A stretch of DNA of 64,000 nucleotides, taken from contig DATKDP010000101.1 in the NCBI GenBank assembly GCA_035546335.1, positions 10,065 through 74,064 on the forward strand, read 5' to 3'. Below the pieces are notes generated by a model that was given only the letters and a program-made list of their open reading frames with translations, was not told the DNA's origin and ran no database searches. A program made the translations under genes and the position numbers. The DNA is from DATKDP01 sp035546335 (lineage in GTDB: Bacteria; Acidobacteriota; Thermoanaerobaculia; Gp7-AA8). Numbering within the stretch: the first letter of the stretch is position 1; each line of letters begins with the position of its first letter. Positions 1 to 10,397 of the stretch are shown piece after piece.

Positions 1-295
1 TGTGCTTCATGGTGCACGATCCGAGCGGATAGAGGCCCGCATCGATCGATACGTTGAGCTTCGAGAGTCTGGTGAAGTGGCGGATGACATCGACCTCCGA
101 GACCTCGCATTCTCCTTCGATCTCCCCGCGCAGCGATCCAGCCGGGAGAAGGTCGGCGGGCGCCGCCTCGGGAACGTCGAGCGGAGGAAGGCGATATCCA
201 CGGCGGCCCGGCCTCGAATGCTCGAAGATCAGTCCTTCGCGATTCAGGCTCTGCTCGGTCGTCATCGTCTGCACATCGGCGATGGTCTCGCTCAT
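1..295 (-). CDS. gcvPB: Glycine dehydrogenase (decarboxylating) subunit 2, partial
   Basis: This is the PLP-binding half of the glycine cleavage P-protein, which decarboxylates glycine and passes the aminomethyl group to the lipoyl arm of GcvH. Only the first 98 residues are present and the gene runs off the left edge. The visible part has the family N-terminus with FEHSRPGRRGY at residues 24-34 and YPLGSCTMKH at residues 89-98. The PLP lysine lies beyond the window. The ATG overlaps the gcvPA stop codon as ATGA, which suggests translational coupling of the two halves of one enzyme. It is the last visible gene of the gcvT-gcvH-gcvPA-gcvPB operon. Confidence 0.95.
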   Translation of the reverse strand, partial: MSETIADVQTMTTEQSLNREGLIFEHSRPGRRGYRLPPLDVPEAAPADLLPAGSLRGEIEGECEVSEVDVIRHFTRLSKLNVSIDAGLYPLGSCTMKH

Positions 296-1713
296 CGGCT
301 TCCCCCGGCGATTGCTCTCGCAGCATCGGCGTACGCGTCGAGGTGCTCGCGCGTGTGCAGCTCGGTGACGGCGACGAGCAGATCATTGGGACGGTCGGGG
401 AAGAAGCGCGAGAGCGGGATTCCCGCCAGGATCTTCCTCGATTCCATCGCCGCCAGGAATTCGGTTGCGGGCAGCTTCGTCCTCACGGTCAGCTCGTTGT
501 ACACCGGTCCCGAGAAGGGGAATTCCACAACGCCCGTCTCCGTCAGTTTCGCCCGAAGGTAGGCCGTCTTCTGCAGACACTGCTCGGCGACTTCGCGCAG
601 TCCCTTCTTTCCCATGAGCGAGAGGTAGATGTTCGCGGCGAGCGCGATCAGCGCCTGATTCGTACAGATGTTCGACGTCGCCTTGCCGCGGCGAATGTGC
701 TGCTCGCGCGTGGCGAGGGTGAGAACGTAAGCACGGCGCCCATCGACGTCGACCGTCTCGCCGACGAGGCGGCCGGGCATGTGTCGCTTGAGCTCGTCCT
801 TCACCACCATGAATCCGACGAAGGGGCCGCCGAACTGCGGAGGCACGCCCCACGCCTGTCCCTCTCCGAGGGCGATGTCGAACCGATGGTGTCCGGGAGG
901 CGATACGATTCCGAGCGAGGTGGCCTCGGCGATCACGGCGATCTTGGTGGCACCCGCCGAGTCGGCGACCGCGGCGATCGCGTCGTAGTCTTCGACCACG
1001 CCGAAAAAATTGGGCGATTGTACGGCGACCGCGAACACGTCGGCGCTGCACTTGGTGCGCAGATCGTCGAGATCGACCTGGCCTGCACCGTTCCACCCGA
1101 CCACGACGATCTCGATCCCGAGATTCTGAACGTACGTTCTGAGAGTCTCGACATATTCGGGGTGGATCGATCCCGCTACGACGACTTTCGTCCGCCCTTT
1201 CGACACCCGCTCGGCGAGGAGCACTCCCTCGCAGAACGCCGTCGATCCGTCGTAGAGCGACGCGTTGGCGACATCGAGTCCGGTGAGCATGCACTGGTGC
1301 GTCTGGTATTCGAAGATCGCCTGGAGCGTTCCCTGCGAGACTTCCGGCTGGTACGGGGTGTAGGCGGTGAGAAACTCGGCGCGAAGGAGAAGCTGGTCGA
1401 TGCAGGCCGGCTGCGAATGCTGGTAGACACCTCCGCCGAGAAACGAAAGGTGATCCCATGCGGTGCGGTTGCGTCCGGCGAGACTGCGAAACCAGCGCCG
1501 TACCTCGATCTCCGACCACGGGCCCGGAAGATCGAGAAGTCGATCGAGCTTCACGCTCTCCGGGATGGAATCGAAGAGGCGGTCGATCGAGCCGGCACCG
1601 ATCGTCGCCAGCATCTCGCTGACGTCGTGATCGGCGTTCGGAATGAAGCGCATGGGGCGGGTGCGCAAACCTGACGACGCGGCGGACGGGTCGGAGTTGT
1701 CGTTGATCGTCAT
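292..1713 (-). CDS. gcvPA: Glycine dehydrogenase (decarboxylating) subunit 1
   Basis: This is the non-PLP half of the two-subunit P-protein of the cytosolic glycine cleavage system. The conserved N-terminal stretch MRFIPNADHDVSEML starts at residue 21, followed by GGGVYQHSQPACIDQLL and the glycine-rich GEGQAWGVPPQFGGP. The protein is 473 residues from the ATG used here. An in-frame ATG at 1653 would give 453 residues, closer to the usual 445-450, and would start exactly where conservation begins. Neither ATG has a convincing Shine-Dalgarno sequence, so the start is uncertain. It lies 28 bp after gcvH (88 bp for the short form) and overlaps gcvPB by four bases. Confidence 0.96.
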   Translation of the reverse strand: MTINDNSDPSAASSGLRTRPMRFIPNADHDVSEMLATIGAGSIDRLFDSIPESVKLDRLLDLPGPWSEIEVRRWFRSLAGRNRTAWDHLSFLGGGVYQHSQPACIDQLLLRAEFLTAYTPYQPEVSQGTLQAIFEYQTHQCMLTGLDVANASLYDGSTAFCEGVLLAERVSKGRTKVVVAGSIHPEYVETLRTYVQNLGIEIVVVGWNGAGQVDLDDLRTKCSADVFAVAVQSPNFFGVVEDYDAIAAVADSAGATKIAVIAEATSLGIVSPPGHHRFDIALGEGQAWGVPPQFGGPFVGFMVVKDELKRHMPGRLVGETVDVDGRRAYVLTLATREQHIRRGKATSNICTNQALIALAANIYLSLMGKKGLREVAEQCLQKTAYLRAKLTETGVVEFPFSGPVYNELTVRTKLPATEFLAAMESRKILAGIPLSRFFPDRPNDLLVAVTELHTREHLDAYADAARAIAGGSR

Positions 1714-1741
1714 GTTGTGAGTGTCGATGGCCGTGCGGTGG

Positions 1742-2131
1742 CTACTTTCCTGCTTCGAGCTTGACGTAGTCCGCGTAGTCGTCGGCGGTCATCAGCTCAT
1801 CGACCTCGTCCGGCGTCGCGAGCTTCACCTTGATCATCCAACCGTCGCCGTACGGATCGGTGTTGACCAGCTCCGGCTTGTCGGCGAGCGCCTCGTTCAC
1901 CTCGACGACTTCTCCGCTGATGGGTGAGAAGAGCTCCGAGACCGCCTTGACCGACTCGATGCTCCCCATCTCGTCGCCCATCTCCAGCTCCGCGCCCACC
2001 TGAGGGAGCTCGACGAAGACGACGTCTCCCAGCTCCTTTTGTGCGTAGTCGGTGATTCCGATCGTCCCGATCTCCCCTTCCACATGAACGTACTCGTGGC
2101 TTCTCGCATACCTGCTGTCTTCCGGAATCAT
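1742..2131 (-). CDS. gcvH: Glycine cleavage system H protein
   Basis: This is the lipoyl carrier of the glycine cleavage system. It shuttles the aminomethyl group from the P-protein to the T-protein and delivers dihydrolipoyl electrons to the L-protein. At 129 residues it has normal family length. The lipoylation site is K62 in GSIESVKAVSELFSP, and the preceding ITDYAQKELGDVVFVELP segment is typical. It sits between gcvT (19 bp upstream) and gcvPA (28 bp downstream) on the same strand. No L-protein gene is in the window, as expected, because lipoamide dehydrogenase is usually shared with other complexes. Confidence 0.98.
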   Translation of the reverse strand: MIPEDSRYARSHEYVHVEGEIGTIGITDYAQKELGDVVFVELPQVGAELEMGDEMGSIESVKAVSELFSPISGEVVEVNEALADKPELVNTDPYGDGWMIKVKLATPDEVDELMTADDYADYVKLEAGK

Positions 2132-2150
2132 CGGATACTCCTTCGACTCG

Positions 2151-3266
2151 TCATTTCGAGCGTTTGTAGAACGGTGTCGGGACGACGCGCGCCCTCACTT
2201 CTTTTCCTCGGATCAGAATGGTGATCTCGGTACCGGCGGCCGACTTGTCGGGAGGAAGATATGCAAGTCCGATCGCTCTTTTCAAGGTCGGTGAATGCGT
2301 GCCGCTGGTCACCACGCCGATCTCCTCGCCGCCGTCGACCACCGGATAGCCGTGACGGGCGATGCCGCGGTCGACCATCTCGAATCCGACCAGCTTCCGG
2401 CGGACTCCTTCGTCCTTCTCGCGCTGGAGGACATCGCGGCCGTGGAAGTCGCCCTTGTCGAGCTTGACGATCCAACCGAGGTCGGCCTCGAGGGGAGTGG
2501 TGGAGTGATCGATGTCGTTGCCGTAGAGCGCCATCTTCGCTTCGAGGCGGAGAGTGTCGCGCGCCCCGAGACCGCAGGGAAGAACCTCGTATTCTCTGCC
2601 GACCTCGAGGATCTTCCTGAAGAGATCGGACGCCTCGGCGGGCGGGAGATAGATCTCGAAGCCGTCTTCGCCTGTGTAGCCGGTGCGCGAGACGATCGCC
2701 TCGACGTCGCTGACGCGACCGCGGGCGAAACGATAGTAGCGGATCTCCGGAAGGGAGAGAGGGGTGAGACGCTGAAGCACTCGTTCAGCGAACGGACCCT
2801 GAAGGGCGAGCTGGGCGAAGTCGGCGCTTCGGTTCGAGACTTCGACGTCGAATTCCTCGGTGCAGTCGCGCATCCACTCGAAGTCCTTCGTGCTGTTGGC
2901 CGCGTTGACGACGGCGAGATAGTCGTCCGCAGCGTGGCGGTAGATGAGAATGTCGTCGACGAAACCGGCGGTCGGGTAGAGCAGGCCGTTGTACTGGCAG
3001 CGCCCGTCTTGGAGCTTCGAGAGGTCGTTGCACGTCAGTTTCTGGAGATACTCGAGCGCCTGCGGTCCTCGAATCTCGATCTCACCCATGTGCGAGACAT
3101 CGAAGAGTCCCGCGCGCTTTCTCACCGCGTCGTGCTCCTCGAGGATGCTCGAGAACTGCACGGGAAGCTCCCATCCGCCGAAGTCGACCATCTTCCCGCC
3201 GAGCTCGTGCTCGACCGCGTTCAGGGGAGTCTTCTGCAGCGGCTCGTCAGAGGATGCATGCGTCAT
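2151..3266 (-). CDS. gcvT: Aminomethyltransferase (glycine cleavage T protein)
   Basis: GcvT releases ammonia from the aminomethyl-lipoyl group of GcvH and moves the one-carbon unit to tetrahydrofolate. The 371-residue product has family motifs including VDFGGWELPVQF, FDVSHMGEIEIRG, LTCNDL and SRTGYTGEDGFEIYLP, the last belonging to the folate-binding core. The ATG at 3266 is chosen because GGGAGG lies about 8 bases upstream; a longer reading frame to 3368 adds an unconserved arginine-rich stretch. It is the first gene of the gcv operon and diverges from the recombinase at 3411. The 144 bp between them must hold both promoters. I saw no glycine riboswitch there. Confidence 0.97.
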   Translation of the reverse strand: MTHASSDEPLQKTPLNAVEHELGGKMVDFGGWELPVQFSSILEEHDAVRKRAGLFDVSHMGEIEIRGPQALEYLQKLTCNDLSKLQDGRCQYNGLLYPTAGFVDDILIYRHAADDYLAVVNAANSTKDFEWMRDCTEEFDVEVSNRSADFAQLALQGPFAERVLQRLTPLSLPEIRYYRFARGRVSDVEAIVSRTGYTGEDGFEIYLPPAEASDLFRKILEVGREYEVLPCGLGARDTLRLEAKMALYGNDIDHSTTPLEADLGWIVKLDKGDFHGRDVLQREKDEGVRRKLVGFEMVDRGIARHGYPVVDGGEEIGVVTSGTHSPTLKRAIGLAYLPPDKSAAGTEITILIRGKEVRARVVPTPFYKRSK

Positions 3267-3410
3267 CGGGGGCGGCCTCCCAGGGGAGAGGTAACGTAGC
3301 ACAGGCGGAATGGTCAGGCAACGACGAGCATCACGCGACCCCCTCAACTGCCCGACGTGCCTCGACATCCGTTTCGCTTCCGGCTACGCTGGTGTGAGGG
3401 GAGCGCGGGC

Positions 3411-4334
3411 GTGACCAATGAGATCGGCGATTTTCTCGACTACCTGACCTACGAGCGGAACGTCTCGATCAATACGATCACTGCCTATCGCAACGACCTT
3501 GATTCGTTCATCGCTTTCCTTCTGAACGACTACTATACGATTCAGCGCGACCGGCTCGATCTTTCCTCGATCGATCACCTCACCATCCGCTCGTGGCTCG
3601 CACATCTCAATCGGCGGAAGCTGAGCAAATCGTCGATCGCACGCCATCTCTCCGCGGTCCGCTCGTTCTTCCGCTTTCTGATGCGCGAGGGGCGCGTCGC
3701 GAGCAATCCCGCACGCGCTGTCGCGACACCGAAGAAAGAGAAGTACCTTCCGTCCGTTCTGCAGCCGGTCGATGTCGAGCTGCTGCTCGAGCAGCCGGAC
3801 CTCGAGCGGCGTCTCGGCGTTCGCGACCGCGCATGGTTGGAGCTGCTCTACGCATCGGGTCTCCGCATCAGTGAATTGACAGGGATCGATCTCGACGACC
3901 TCGAGCTTCGTTCCCGCCTGGTGAAAATCAGAGGAAAGGGGGCGAAGGAGCGAATCGTACCGTTCGGATCGAAGGCCGAGGCGGCGCTCAGGGACTGGCT
4001 CGCCCTCCGTTCGGCGGTTCTGGGCGGGCGTTCCGAGGACGACGAGCAGCCGCTCTTCATCAACTATCGTGGTAACCGGATCACCACGAGAAGCATCAGG
4101 CGTCTCTTCGACGCCTACGTTCGCCGTGCCGCTCTCCAGTCCTCGGTCTCCCCGCACACGCTGCGCCACTCGTTCGCCACGCATCTGCTCAACGCCGGAG
4201 CCGACCTGCGCGCCATTCAGGAGCTCCTGGGGCACGCCTCGCTCTCGACGACGCAGAAGTACACGCACCTGGCCGACTGGAAGCTCATCGAGGTTTATCG
4301 TAAGGCTCACCCGCGCGCAGGGCATGTAGAATGA
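3411..4334 (+). CDS. Tyrosine recombinase XerC/XerD
   Basis: This is a site-specific tyrosine recombinase of the Xer type, which resolves chromosome dimers at dif. The 307-residue length is typical. The N-terminal SAM-like DNA-binding domain (LDYLTYERNVSINTITAYRN) is followed by the catalytic domain. Active-site residues are visible: Arg in LYASGLRISELTG, Lys in VKIRGKGAKERIVPF, His and Arg in SPHTLRHSFATHLL, His in LLGHASLSTT and the nucleophile Tyr in QKYTHL. The GTG at 3411 has AGGGGAG upstream and begins at the conserved VTNEIGDFLDY; an upstream ATG at 3357 adds only unconserved residues. Sequence alone does not decide between XerC and XerD. No phage or integron context is present. Confidence 0.93.
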   Translation: MTNEIGDFLDYLTYERNVSINTITAYRNDLDSFIAFLLNDYYTIQRDRLDLSSIDHLTIRSWLAHLNRRKLSKSSIARHLSAVRSFFRFLMREGRVASNPARAVATPKKEKYLPSVLQPVDVELLLEQPDLERRLGVRDRAWLELLYASGLRISELTGIDLDDLELRSRLVKIRGKGAKERIVPFGSKAEAALRDWLALRSAVLGGRSEDDEQPLFINYRGNRITTRSIRRLFDAYVRRAALQSSVSPHTLRHSFATHLLNAGADLRAIQELLGHASLSTTQKYTHLADWKLIEVYRKAHPRAGHVE

Positions 4335-4364
4335 GTCTCGACGCTTTTCATCGTGACGAGCGCA

Positions 4365-4395
4365 GGGGAGAGCGGGCGTCCCGCGCCCGCCCCTG
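4365..4395. repeat. 31-bp GC hairpin repeat, copy 1
   Basis: The unit forms a hairpin with a GCGGGCG stem, TCCCG loop and CGCCCGC return arm, flanked by GGGGAGA and CCCTG. The same 31-bp unit recurs at 17961-17991 and 18235-18265, with a variant at 56426-56456. Here it lies just after the recombinase gene. The rest of the 244-bp gap to the next gene shows nothing else I can name. It resembles a REP-type element placed at a gene end. Confidence 0.8.
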
Positions 4396-4578
4396 TCTCA
4401 CTGCAGGCCTCGGTCACCGAACGACGTCAACACGCTGCATTGGACCTGCTTCGAGATCCCTCGCCTTCCCACCCTCGGGATGACAGCGTGGATGACTGCG
4501 AAGACGACATCGGTACAGCTCGATGAGATCGACGGGCGGCACGGTGTTTGATCGGATCGAGTGGAGGAGAGAGATTCC

Positions 4579-6615
<2,037 letters not shown>

Positions 6616-6703
6616 GTCCGCTCATCGCGTGGAAAAATTTGAGCTGACCGCTTGAATCTTTTCGACTTCCATAGACAATCGATCATCGCATTCAGGAGAG
6701 CAT

Positions 6704-7102
6704 GTGACCATTCGATCCGCATCACCACCAAAGCGATTGCTGTACGACTGCTCGAAGTGCCCTGCGTACTGCTGCAGCTATCTGAGAATCGTCGTCGAGC
6801 CGTCGGACATTGCGCGGCTCGCACGCCACTTCAACATCGAGCGGGCCGAGGCGGAGAAACGCTTCACCAAGATCGTGATGGGAGAGCGCGTCCTGCGGCA
6901 TCGGAAGGACACGATTTATCCCAGCGTCTGCATGTTTCTCGATCGCGAGACGAGAAAGTGCACGATCTACGAAGCCCGGCCCGACGTCTGCCGCGAGTAC
7001 CCGGAGGGCCGTCGCTGCGGCTACTACGACTTTCTGTCGTGGGAGCGCGACTGGCAGGAAGACGACGAGTTCATCCCGCTCGAGCGCAGCGAGTTCGAGT
7101 AG
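6704..7102 (+). CDS. YkgJ family cysteine-cluster protein
   Basis: This 132-residue protein belongs to the YkgJ/Fe-S or zinc cysteine-cluster family. Eight cysteines are spaced as expected: C16, C19, C23 and C24 in DCSKCPAYCC, then SVCMFLD, RKCTIYEARPDVCREYP and RRCGYY. Such proteins are thought to bind a metal or iron-sulfur centre, but their substrate is unknown. The GTG at 6704 has AGGAGAGC just upstream. It stands alone between the YyaL-type gene and a convergent gene, with a long palindromic repeat after it. Confidence 0.88.
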   Translation: MTIRSASPPKRLLYDCSKCPAYCCSYLRIVVEPSDIARLARHFNIERAEAEKRFTKIVMGERVLRHRKDTIYPSVCMFLDRETRKCTIYEARPDVCREYPEGRRCGYYDFLSWERDWQEDDEFIPLERSEFE

Positions 7103-7170
7103 GGGGATGCCGGTGAAGTAGGAGATCTGACAGAGCCAGGCCACCACCCGCACCTAATGACATGAGCCTG

Positions 7171-7288
7171 CCGTCATCCTGAACGAGGGTGGGGGGGAGG
7201 GTGTGAGTGAAGGATCTGCGATCGGCAACTGTCTAAGAACGCAGATCCTTCACTCACACCCTCCCTCCCGCCTCGCTCAGGATGACGG
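7171..7288. repeat. Palindromic repeat, about 118 bp, copy A
   Basis: This is a near-perfect inverted repeat. The left arm begins CCGTCATCCTGA and ends AAGGATCTGCG, the loop is about 19 bp (core ATCGGCAACTGT), and the right arm begins CGCAGATCCTT and ends AGGATGACGG. Arms are about 49 bp. Related copies are at 10214-10330, 20148-20312 and 41902-42038. It fills the gap between two convergent genes, so a role as a bidirectional terminator or a MITE-like insertion is possible. The unit has no coding capacity. Confidence 0.85.
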
Positions 7289-7311
7289 GGCACGCGCGAG
7301 TCACTGCGTCT

Positions 7312-8310
7312 TCACGGCGCGCCTTCGCCGAGAGCGTGCCGCGCCACGCTTCGCTTCTTCGCTTCCCAGTTCTTCACCACGTCGGCGGGAAGGCTCCCGG
7401 TGAAGATCACCGCGTCGCTCGTCTGCTCGACGCGGAACTTGCGCAACACGGGAAGGAGCTCGGGCTTCTTTTCCTGCACGGCGAGACGCCAGCCGGAGAG
7501 CACGCCGCGCAGCAGGTCTTCGAGGAGCTGGCGCGTCTCGGCGTCATACGAGACCGCCGTGCCGCCGAATCGGAGTGCGTCTCCTGAGTCGGTCGCCCAG
7601 AGTGCGAGCACCGCGACCGTTTTCATCGCCGGCCCGAGGAGGCCGGCGCGCCCCTTCGTCGCGTCGCTCCAGTCGGGGCCACCGTGATGTCGCGCCGCGC
7701 GCTGTACGTCGACGAGCAGCCACGAGGTGGCACCGCGCTCGACTCGCGAGATCTCGCGGCCGAGACCCGATCGCGACATGAATCCCGTTCCGCCGCCGGC
7801 ATGCGCTGCCAGAGCCTGGACGACCGAAGCCTCACTTCCCGCGACGCCGAAGGAGGAGTCGATGAAGGCGATCGCAGGGCGTTCGTCGTCGGATTCAGGA
7901 AGCAGAAAGTAGAGGCCGTGCTCCGAGGTCTTGCGCACGGCGCCGCGGGCGGCGAGTGCCTCCTCGATGCGATTCCGATCGAAGCGCCCCTCGAATGCGA
8001 CGAGCACATTCGGCTCCTTGTCGCTTCCGGGCCTGGTCGCCACGATGATGCGATCGAGATCTTTCGCCGGCTCGAGGCCGGTCTCGGCCAGAAAGCGGGC
8101 GGCATCACCGTCCACCGAGAGTCGATCGGTCTCTTCGAAAAGACGTGCGGTGATCGGGCTCGTGCGCAGATCGGAGACGCGGACCATGGCGACGGTGGTC
8201 GCGTCCTCCGGAACGAGTGTCAGAGCGTCACCTGCTGCGAGCGAGGCGGATCCGAGAAGCATGGCGAGCAAAGTGACGGCGGTTCGTTTGAATGAAGGAA
8301 GGGATTGCAT
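7312..8310 (-). CDS. Secreted protein of unknown function linked to an ABC-2 exporter
   Basis: The 332-residue product has an N-terminal signal peptide (MQSLPSFKRTAVTLLAMLL, predicted cleavage after SLAAG at about residue 26). The mature part begins ALTLVPEDATTVAMVRVSDL, a pattern seen in DUF3352-like secreted proteins whose function is unknown. I do not recognise a catalytic motif. The ATG at 8310 is chosen because AAAGGAG lies 8 bases upstream. Its start is only 2 bp after the stop of the ABC permease, so it is the third gene of an ATPase-permease-secreted protein operon and may be a partner or client of that transporter. Confidence 0.75.
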   Translation of the reverse strand: MQSLPSFKRTAVTLLAMLLGSASLAAGDALTLVPEDATTVAMVRVSDLRTSPITARLFEETDRLSVDGDAARFLAETGLEPAKDLDRIIVATRPGSDKEPNVLVAFEGRFDRNRIEEALAARGAVRKTSEHGLYFLLPESDDERPAIAFIDSSFGVAGSEASVVQALAAHAGGGTGFMSRSGLGREISRVERGATSWLLVDVQRAARHHGGPDWSDATKGRAGLLGPAMKTVAVLALWATDSGDALRFGGTAVSYDAETRQLLEDLLRGVLSGWRLAVQEKKPELLPVLRKFRVEQTSDAVIFTGSLPADVVKNWEAKKRSVARHALGEGAP

Positions 8311-8312
8311 TG

Positions 8313-9167
8313 TCAGAACTCCTTTCGGCGGAACAGCCATACCGCCAGTGAGAGACATACGATTCCGAATACTGCAGTGGATACGAAGGGGGCGGCTGAA
8401 AGTTCTCCCGCCATCTGCCCGGGCGCTTCACCCCCCGAGACGAGGGCGATGACCGCACGTCCCAGCTCGGCGGTCTTGGGAAAGATCCAATAGAGAATGT
8501 GGATCGCCTGCGCGCGCCACTCGACCGCGATCAGCGCCTCGATCCGATCGTGTGCGGCGAGGATCGCGGAGATGAAGAAGACGGCGTACGTGGTCATGAT
8601 CGACACGCCGGTGGACGAGGTGATCACGCCGATGAGAAACGAGAAGGCGAGCAGGCTGGCGATCGCGAAGAGGATGATCAGACCGCCGAGAAGAAACTGC
8701 GGATGGACCACCTGGGTCTTCCAGACGATGATCGCCCAGATCGAGCCGATCAGATAGACGAGATTGGCCAGGGCGAGGGCGAGCCCGGCGACGTAGCGGC
8801 AGAGTAGAAGCCGGGCCCGGCCTACGGGTCGCGAGAGATAGAGGTCGATGGTCCCCTTTTCCTGGAGGCGGGGGACGAGATGCGCGGTGGCGAAGATCGC
8901 GAGAAAGGTTCCGATGACGTAGAGAAACGCCGAAAACCCCGACTCGAATCCGAGGACCAGCCGGTCGAGACTGACCTCGGCGCCGGCCATGTCGACGCTC
9001 TTGCCGAACAGCTGCGCACCGGCGAGCGTTCCGTCGACGACGTCGAGGTTGAGCGCCAGGGCGAAGATCAGAATGAAGAGCGAGGAGAGGACGAAGTACG
9101 CGAGGAGCGTCCAGCGCGCTGCAGCCTCGCGGAAGACTTCCTCGACATTCGCCAGAAGAACGCTCAT
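8313..9167 (-). CDS. ABC-2 type transporter, permease subunit
   Basis: This 284-residue inner-membrane protein has about six hydrophobic helices, including TLLAYFVLSSLFILIFAL, SAFLYVIGTFLAIFATAHLV, ICLSLAVW near the end, and the ABC-2 permease hallmark EKGTIDLYLSRPVGRARLLL. It should form the membrane channel for the ATPase encoded immediately upstream. The ATG overlaps the ATPase stop as ATGA. The substrate cannot be told from sequence. Permeases of this shape are often annotated in copper (NosY-like) or antibiotic export, but nothing here supports a choice. Confidence 0.88.
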   Translation of the reverse strand: MSVLLANVEEVFREAAARWTLLAYFVLSSLFILIFALALNLDVVDGTLAGAQLFGKSVDMAGAEVSLDRLVLGFESGFSAFLYVIGTFLAIFATAHLVPRLQEKGTIDLYLSRPVGRARLLLCRYVAGLALALANLVYLIGSIWAIIVWKTQVVHPQFLLGGLIILFAIASLLAFSFLIGVITSSTGVSIMTTYAVFFISAILAAHDRIEALIAVEWRAQAIHILYWIFPKTAELGRAVIALVSGGEAPGQMAGELSAAPFVSTAVFGIVCLSLAVWLFRRKEF

Positions 9168-10117
9168 CGCCTCGCTCCCGGCTTTTCTAGGTCGGGCGCT
9201 TCGACCAGACCGACGAAGACGTCCTCGAGTGTCGAGCGGAGGGGCGCGAGCTCGGTCAGCAGGGCTCCTCCGGAGCGCAGGCGGTCGATCAGCTCGTTCA
9301 GATGCTCCCGATCGCGAACCGTCAGGAGGTGATGTCCATTCGCCGACTCGATCGCCGCGCCGGTCTCGAGCAGCGACGCGAGAATTGCATCATCCAGCCC
9401 GCTGGCCACCATCTTGTAGCGCGATTCGGTCGCCGTCAGGTCGGCGATTCTTCCTGCGGCGGCCACTCTTCCCTTGCGAAGCACCATGACCCGATCGCAC
9501 GTCAGCTCGATCTCCGAGAGCAGATGCGAGTTCACGAAGATCGTCTTGCCGCGACTCGCCTCTTCGCGCAGAAGATCGCGAATCTCACGCCGTCCGACGG
9601 GGTCGACGCCGTCGGTCGGCTCGTCGAGAAGGAGCACGTCGGGATCGTGGATCAGGGCCGATGCGAGCCCGAGCCGCTGAGTCATTCCCTTCGAGAACTT
9701 CTTCACCCTGACGTCCATCCATTCAGCGATCCGCAGCCGTTCGAGCAGCGGCGTCATCCGCTGCCGGATCGTGGCCGGATCGGTTCCCGACATCCGGCCG
9801 AAGATCGACAGCGTCTCGCGGGCGGTGAGGTACCCGGGAAAGCGATGACCCTCCGGCAGATAGCCGACGCGGCGGCGCGACTCCGGATCGTCGACGGGAA
9901 GGCCGAGAAGCCGCGCGGAGCCTGTCGTGGCGCGGGTCAGACCCAGCAGGATCTTCACCGTGGTCGTCTTTCCGGCGCCGTTGGGGCCGAGAAGGCCGAA
10001 CAGCTCGCCTTCGCGCACGTCGAGATCGACGCCGTCGAGCGCCTGCACCGGGCGCCGCCCGAGGGTCGTCTTGTAGGTCTTGGAGAGGCCTGTCGCTTCG
10101 ATCGTGAGTTTGTTCAT
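9164..10117 (-). CDS. ABC transporter ATP-binding protein (ABC-2 exporter)
   Basis: This is the 317-residue ATPase that drives the adjacent ABC-2 permease. The Walker A motif GPNGAGKTTT lies near residue 40, the signature is the FSKGMTQRLGLA variant, and Walker B is DVLLLDEPTDGVDP followed by a switch histidine in VNSHLLSEIE. The C-terminal extension of about 100 residues is the DrrA/CcmA-type regulatory domain. The ATG at 10117 begins at the conserved MNKLTIEATGLSKTY with GGAG upstream; a frame open to 10180 adds no conserved residues. It heads the three-gene unit with the permease and a secreted protein. Confidence 0.93.
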   Translation of the reverse strand: MNKLTIEATGLSKTYKTTLGRRPVQALDGVDLDVREGELFGLLGPNGAGKTTTVKILLGLTRATTGSARLLGLPVDDPESRRRVGYLPEGHRFPGYLTARETLSIFGRMSGTDPATIRQRMTPLLERLRIAEWMDVRVKKFSKGMTQRLGLASALIHDPDVLLLDEPTDGVDPVGRREIRDLLREEASRGKTIFVNSHLLSEIELTCDRVMVLRKGRVAAAGRIADLTATESRYKMVASGLDDAILASLLETGAAIESANGHHLLTVRDREHLNELIDRLRSGGALLTELAPLRSTLEDVFVGLVEAPDLEKPGARR

Positions 10118-10213
10118 GCTCCGCCGCTGTAGATACGGAACAGTGCCGTGCGATGTTGCATTCGTCGTGGGGGCGCTCACGCTGGTGAGGTTGAAGAAAG
10201 ATACCGCATCCCC

Positions 10214-10330
10214 CCGTCATCCTGAGCGAGGCGGATGGGTGGGCGTGAGCGAAGGATCTGCGTTCTTACACAGTTGCCGATCGCAGATCCATCACTCACA
10301 CCCTCCCCCCACCCTCGCTCAGGATGACGG
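10214..10330. repeat. Palindromic repeat, about 117 bp, copy B (inverted loop)
   Basis: This has the same arms as copy A (CCGTCATCCTGAGCGAGG outside, GGATCTGCG next to the loop). Its loop is the reverse complement of the copy A loop, showing that the unit inserted or flipped in the opposite orientation. It lies in the 280-bp gap between the ABC ATPase start and the end of the esterase gene. The gap also holds a fragment of another repeat at 10357-10397. Confidence 0.85.
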
Positions 10331-10356
10331 CACGGACATGTGGCTGCACATTGCTT

Positions 10357-10397
10357 CGTCCCTGCGAGAATCGGACGGTTCTCCGTGAGGTCGTGAC
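10357..10397. repeat. Fragment of the 90-bp dispersed repeat
   Basis: The stretch GAGAATCGGACGGTTCTCCG and the following GAGGTCGTG match the unit centred on 18065-18105 almost exactly. It abuts the stop codon of the esterase gene. This is the smallest clear copy of a family that is concentrated at 18.0-18.4 kb. Confidence 0.7.

Noticed and set aside
3267..3410. Glycine riboswitch upstream of the glycine cleavage operon.
   Set aside because: The divergent gap is only 144 bp and I saw no tandem aptamer-like conserved core. Covariance-model search would be needed to exclude a single aptamer.
3411..4334. Tyrosine recombinase as a phage or island integrase.
   Set aside because: Length and motifs are of the Xer type, the neighbours are core metabolic genes, and no tRNA, attachment site or phage gene is near.
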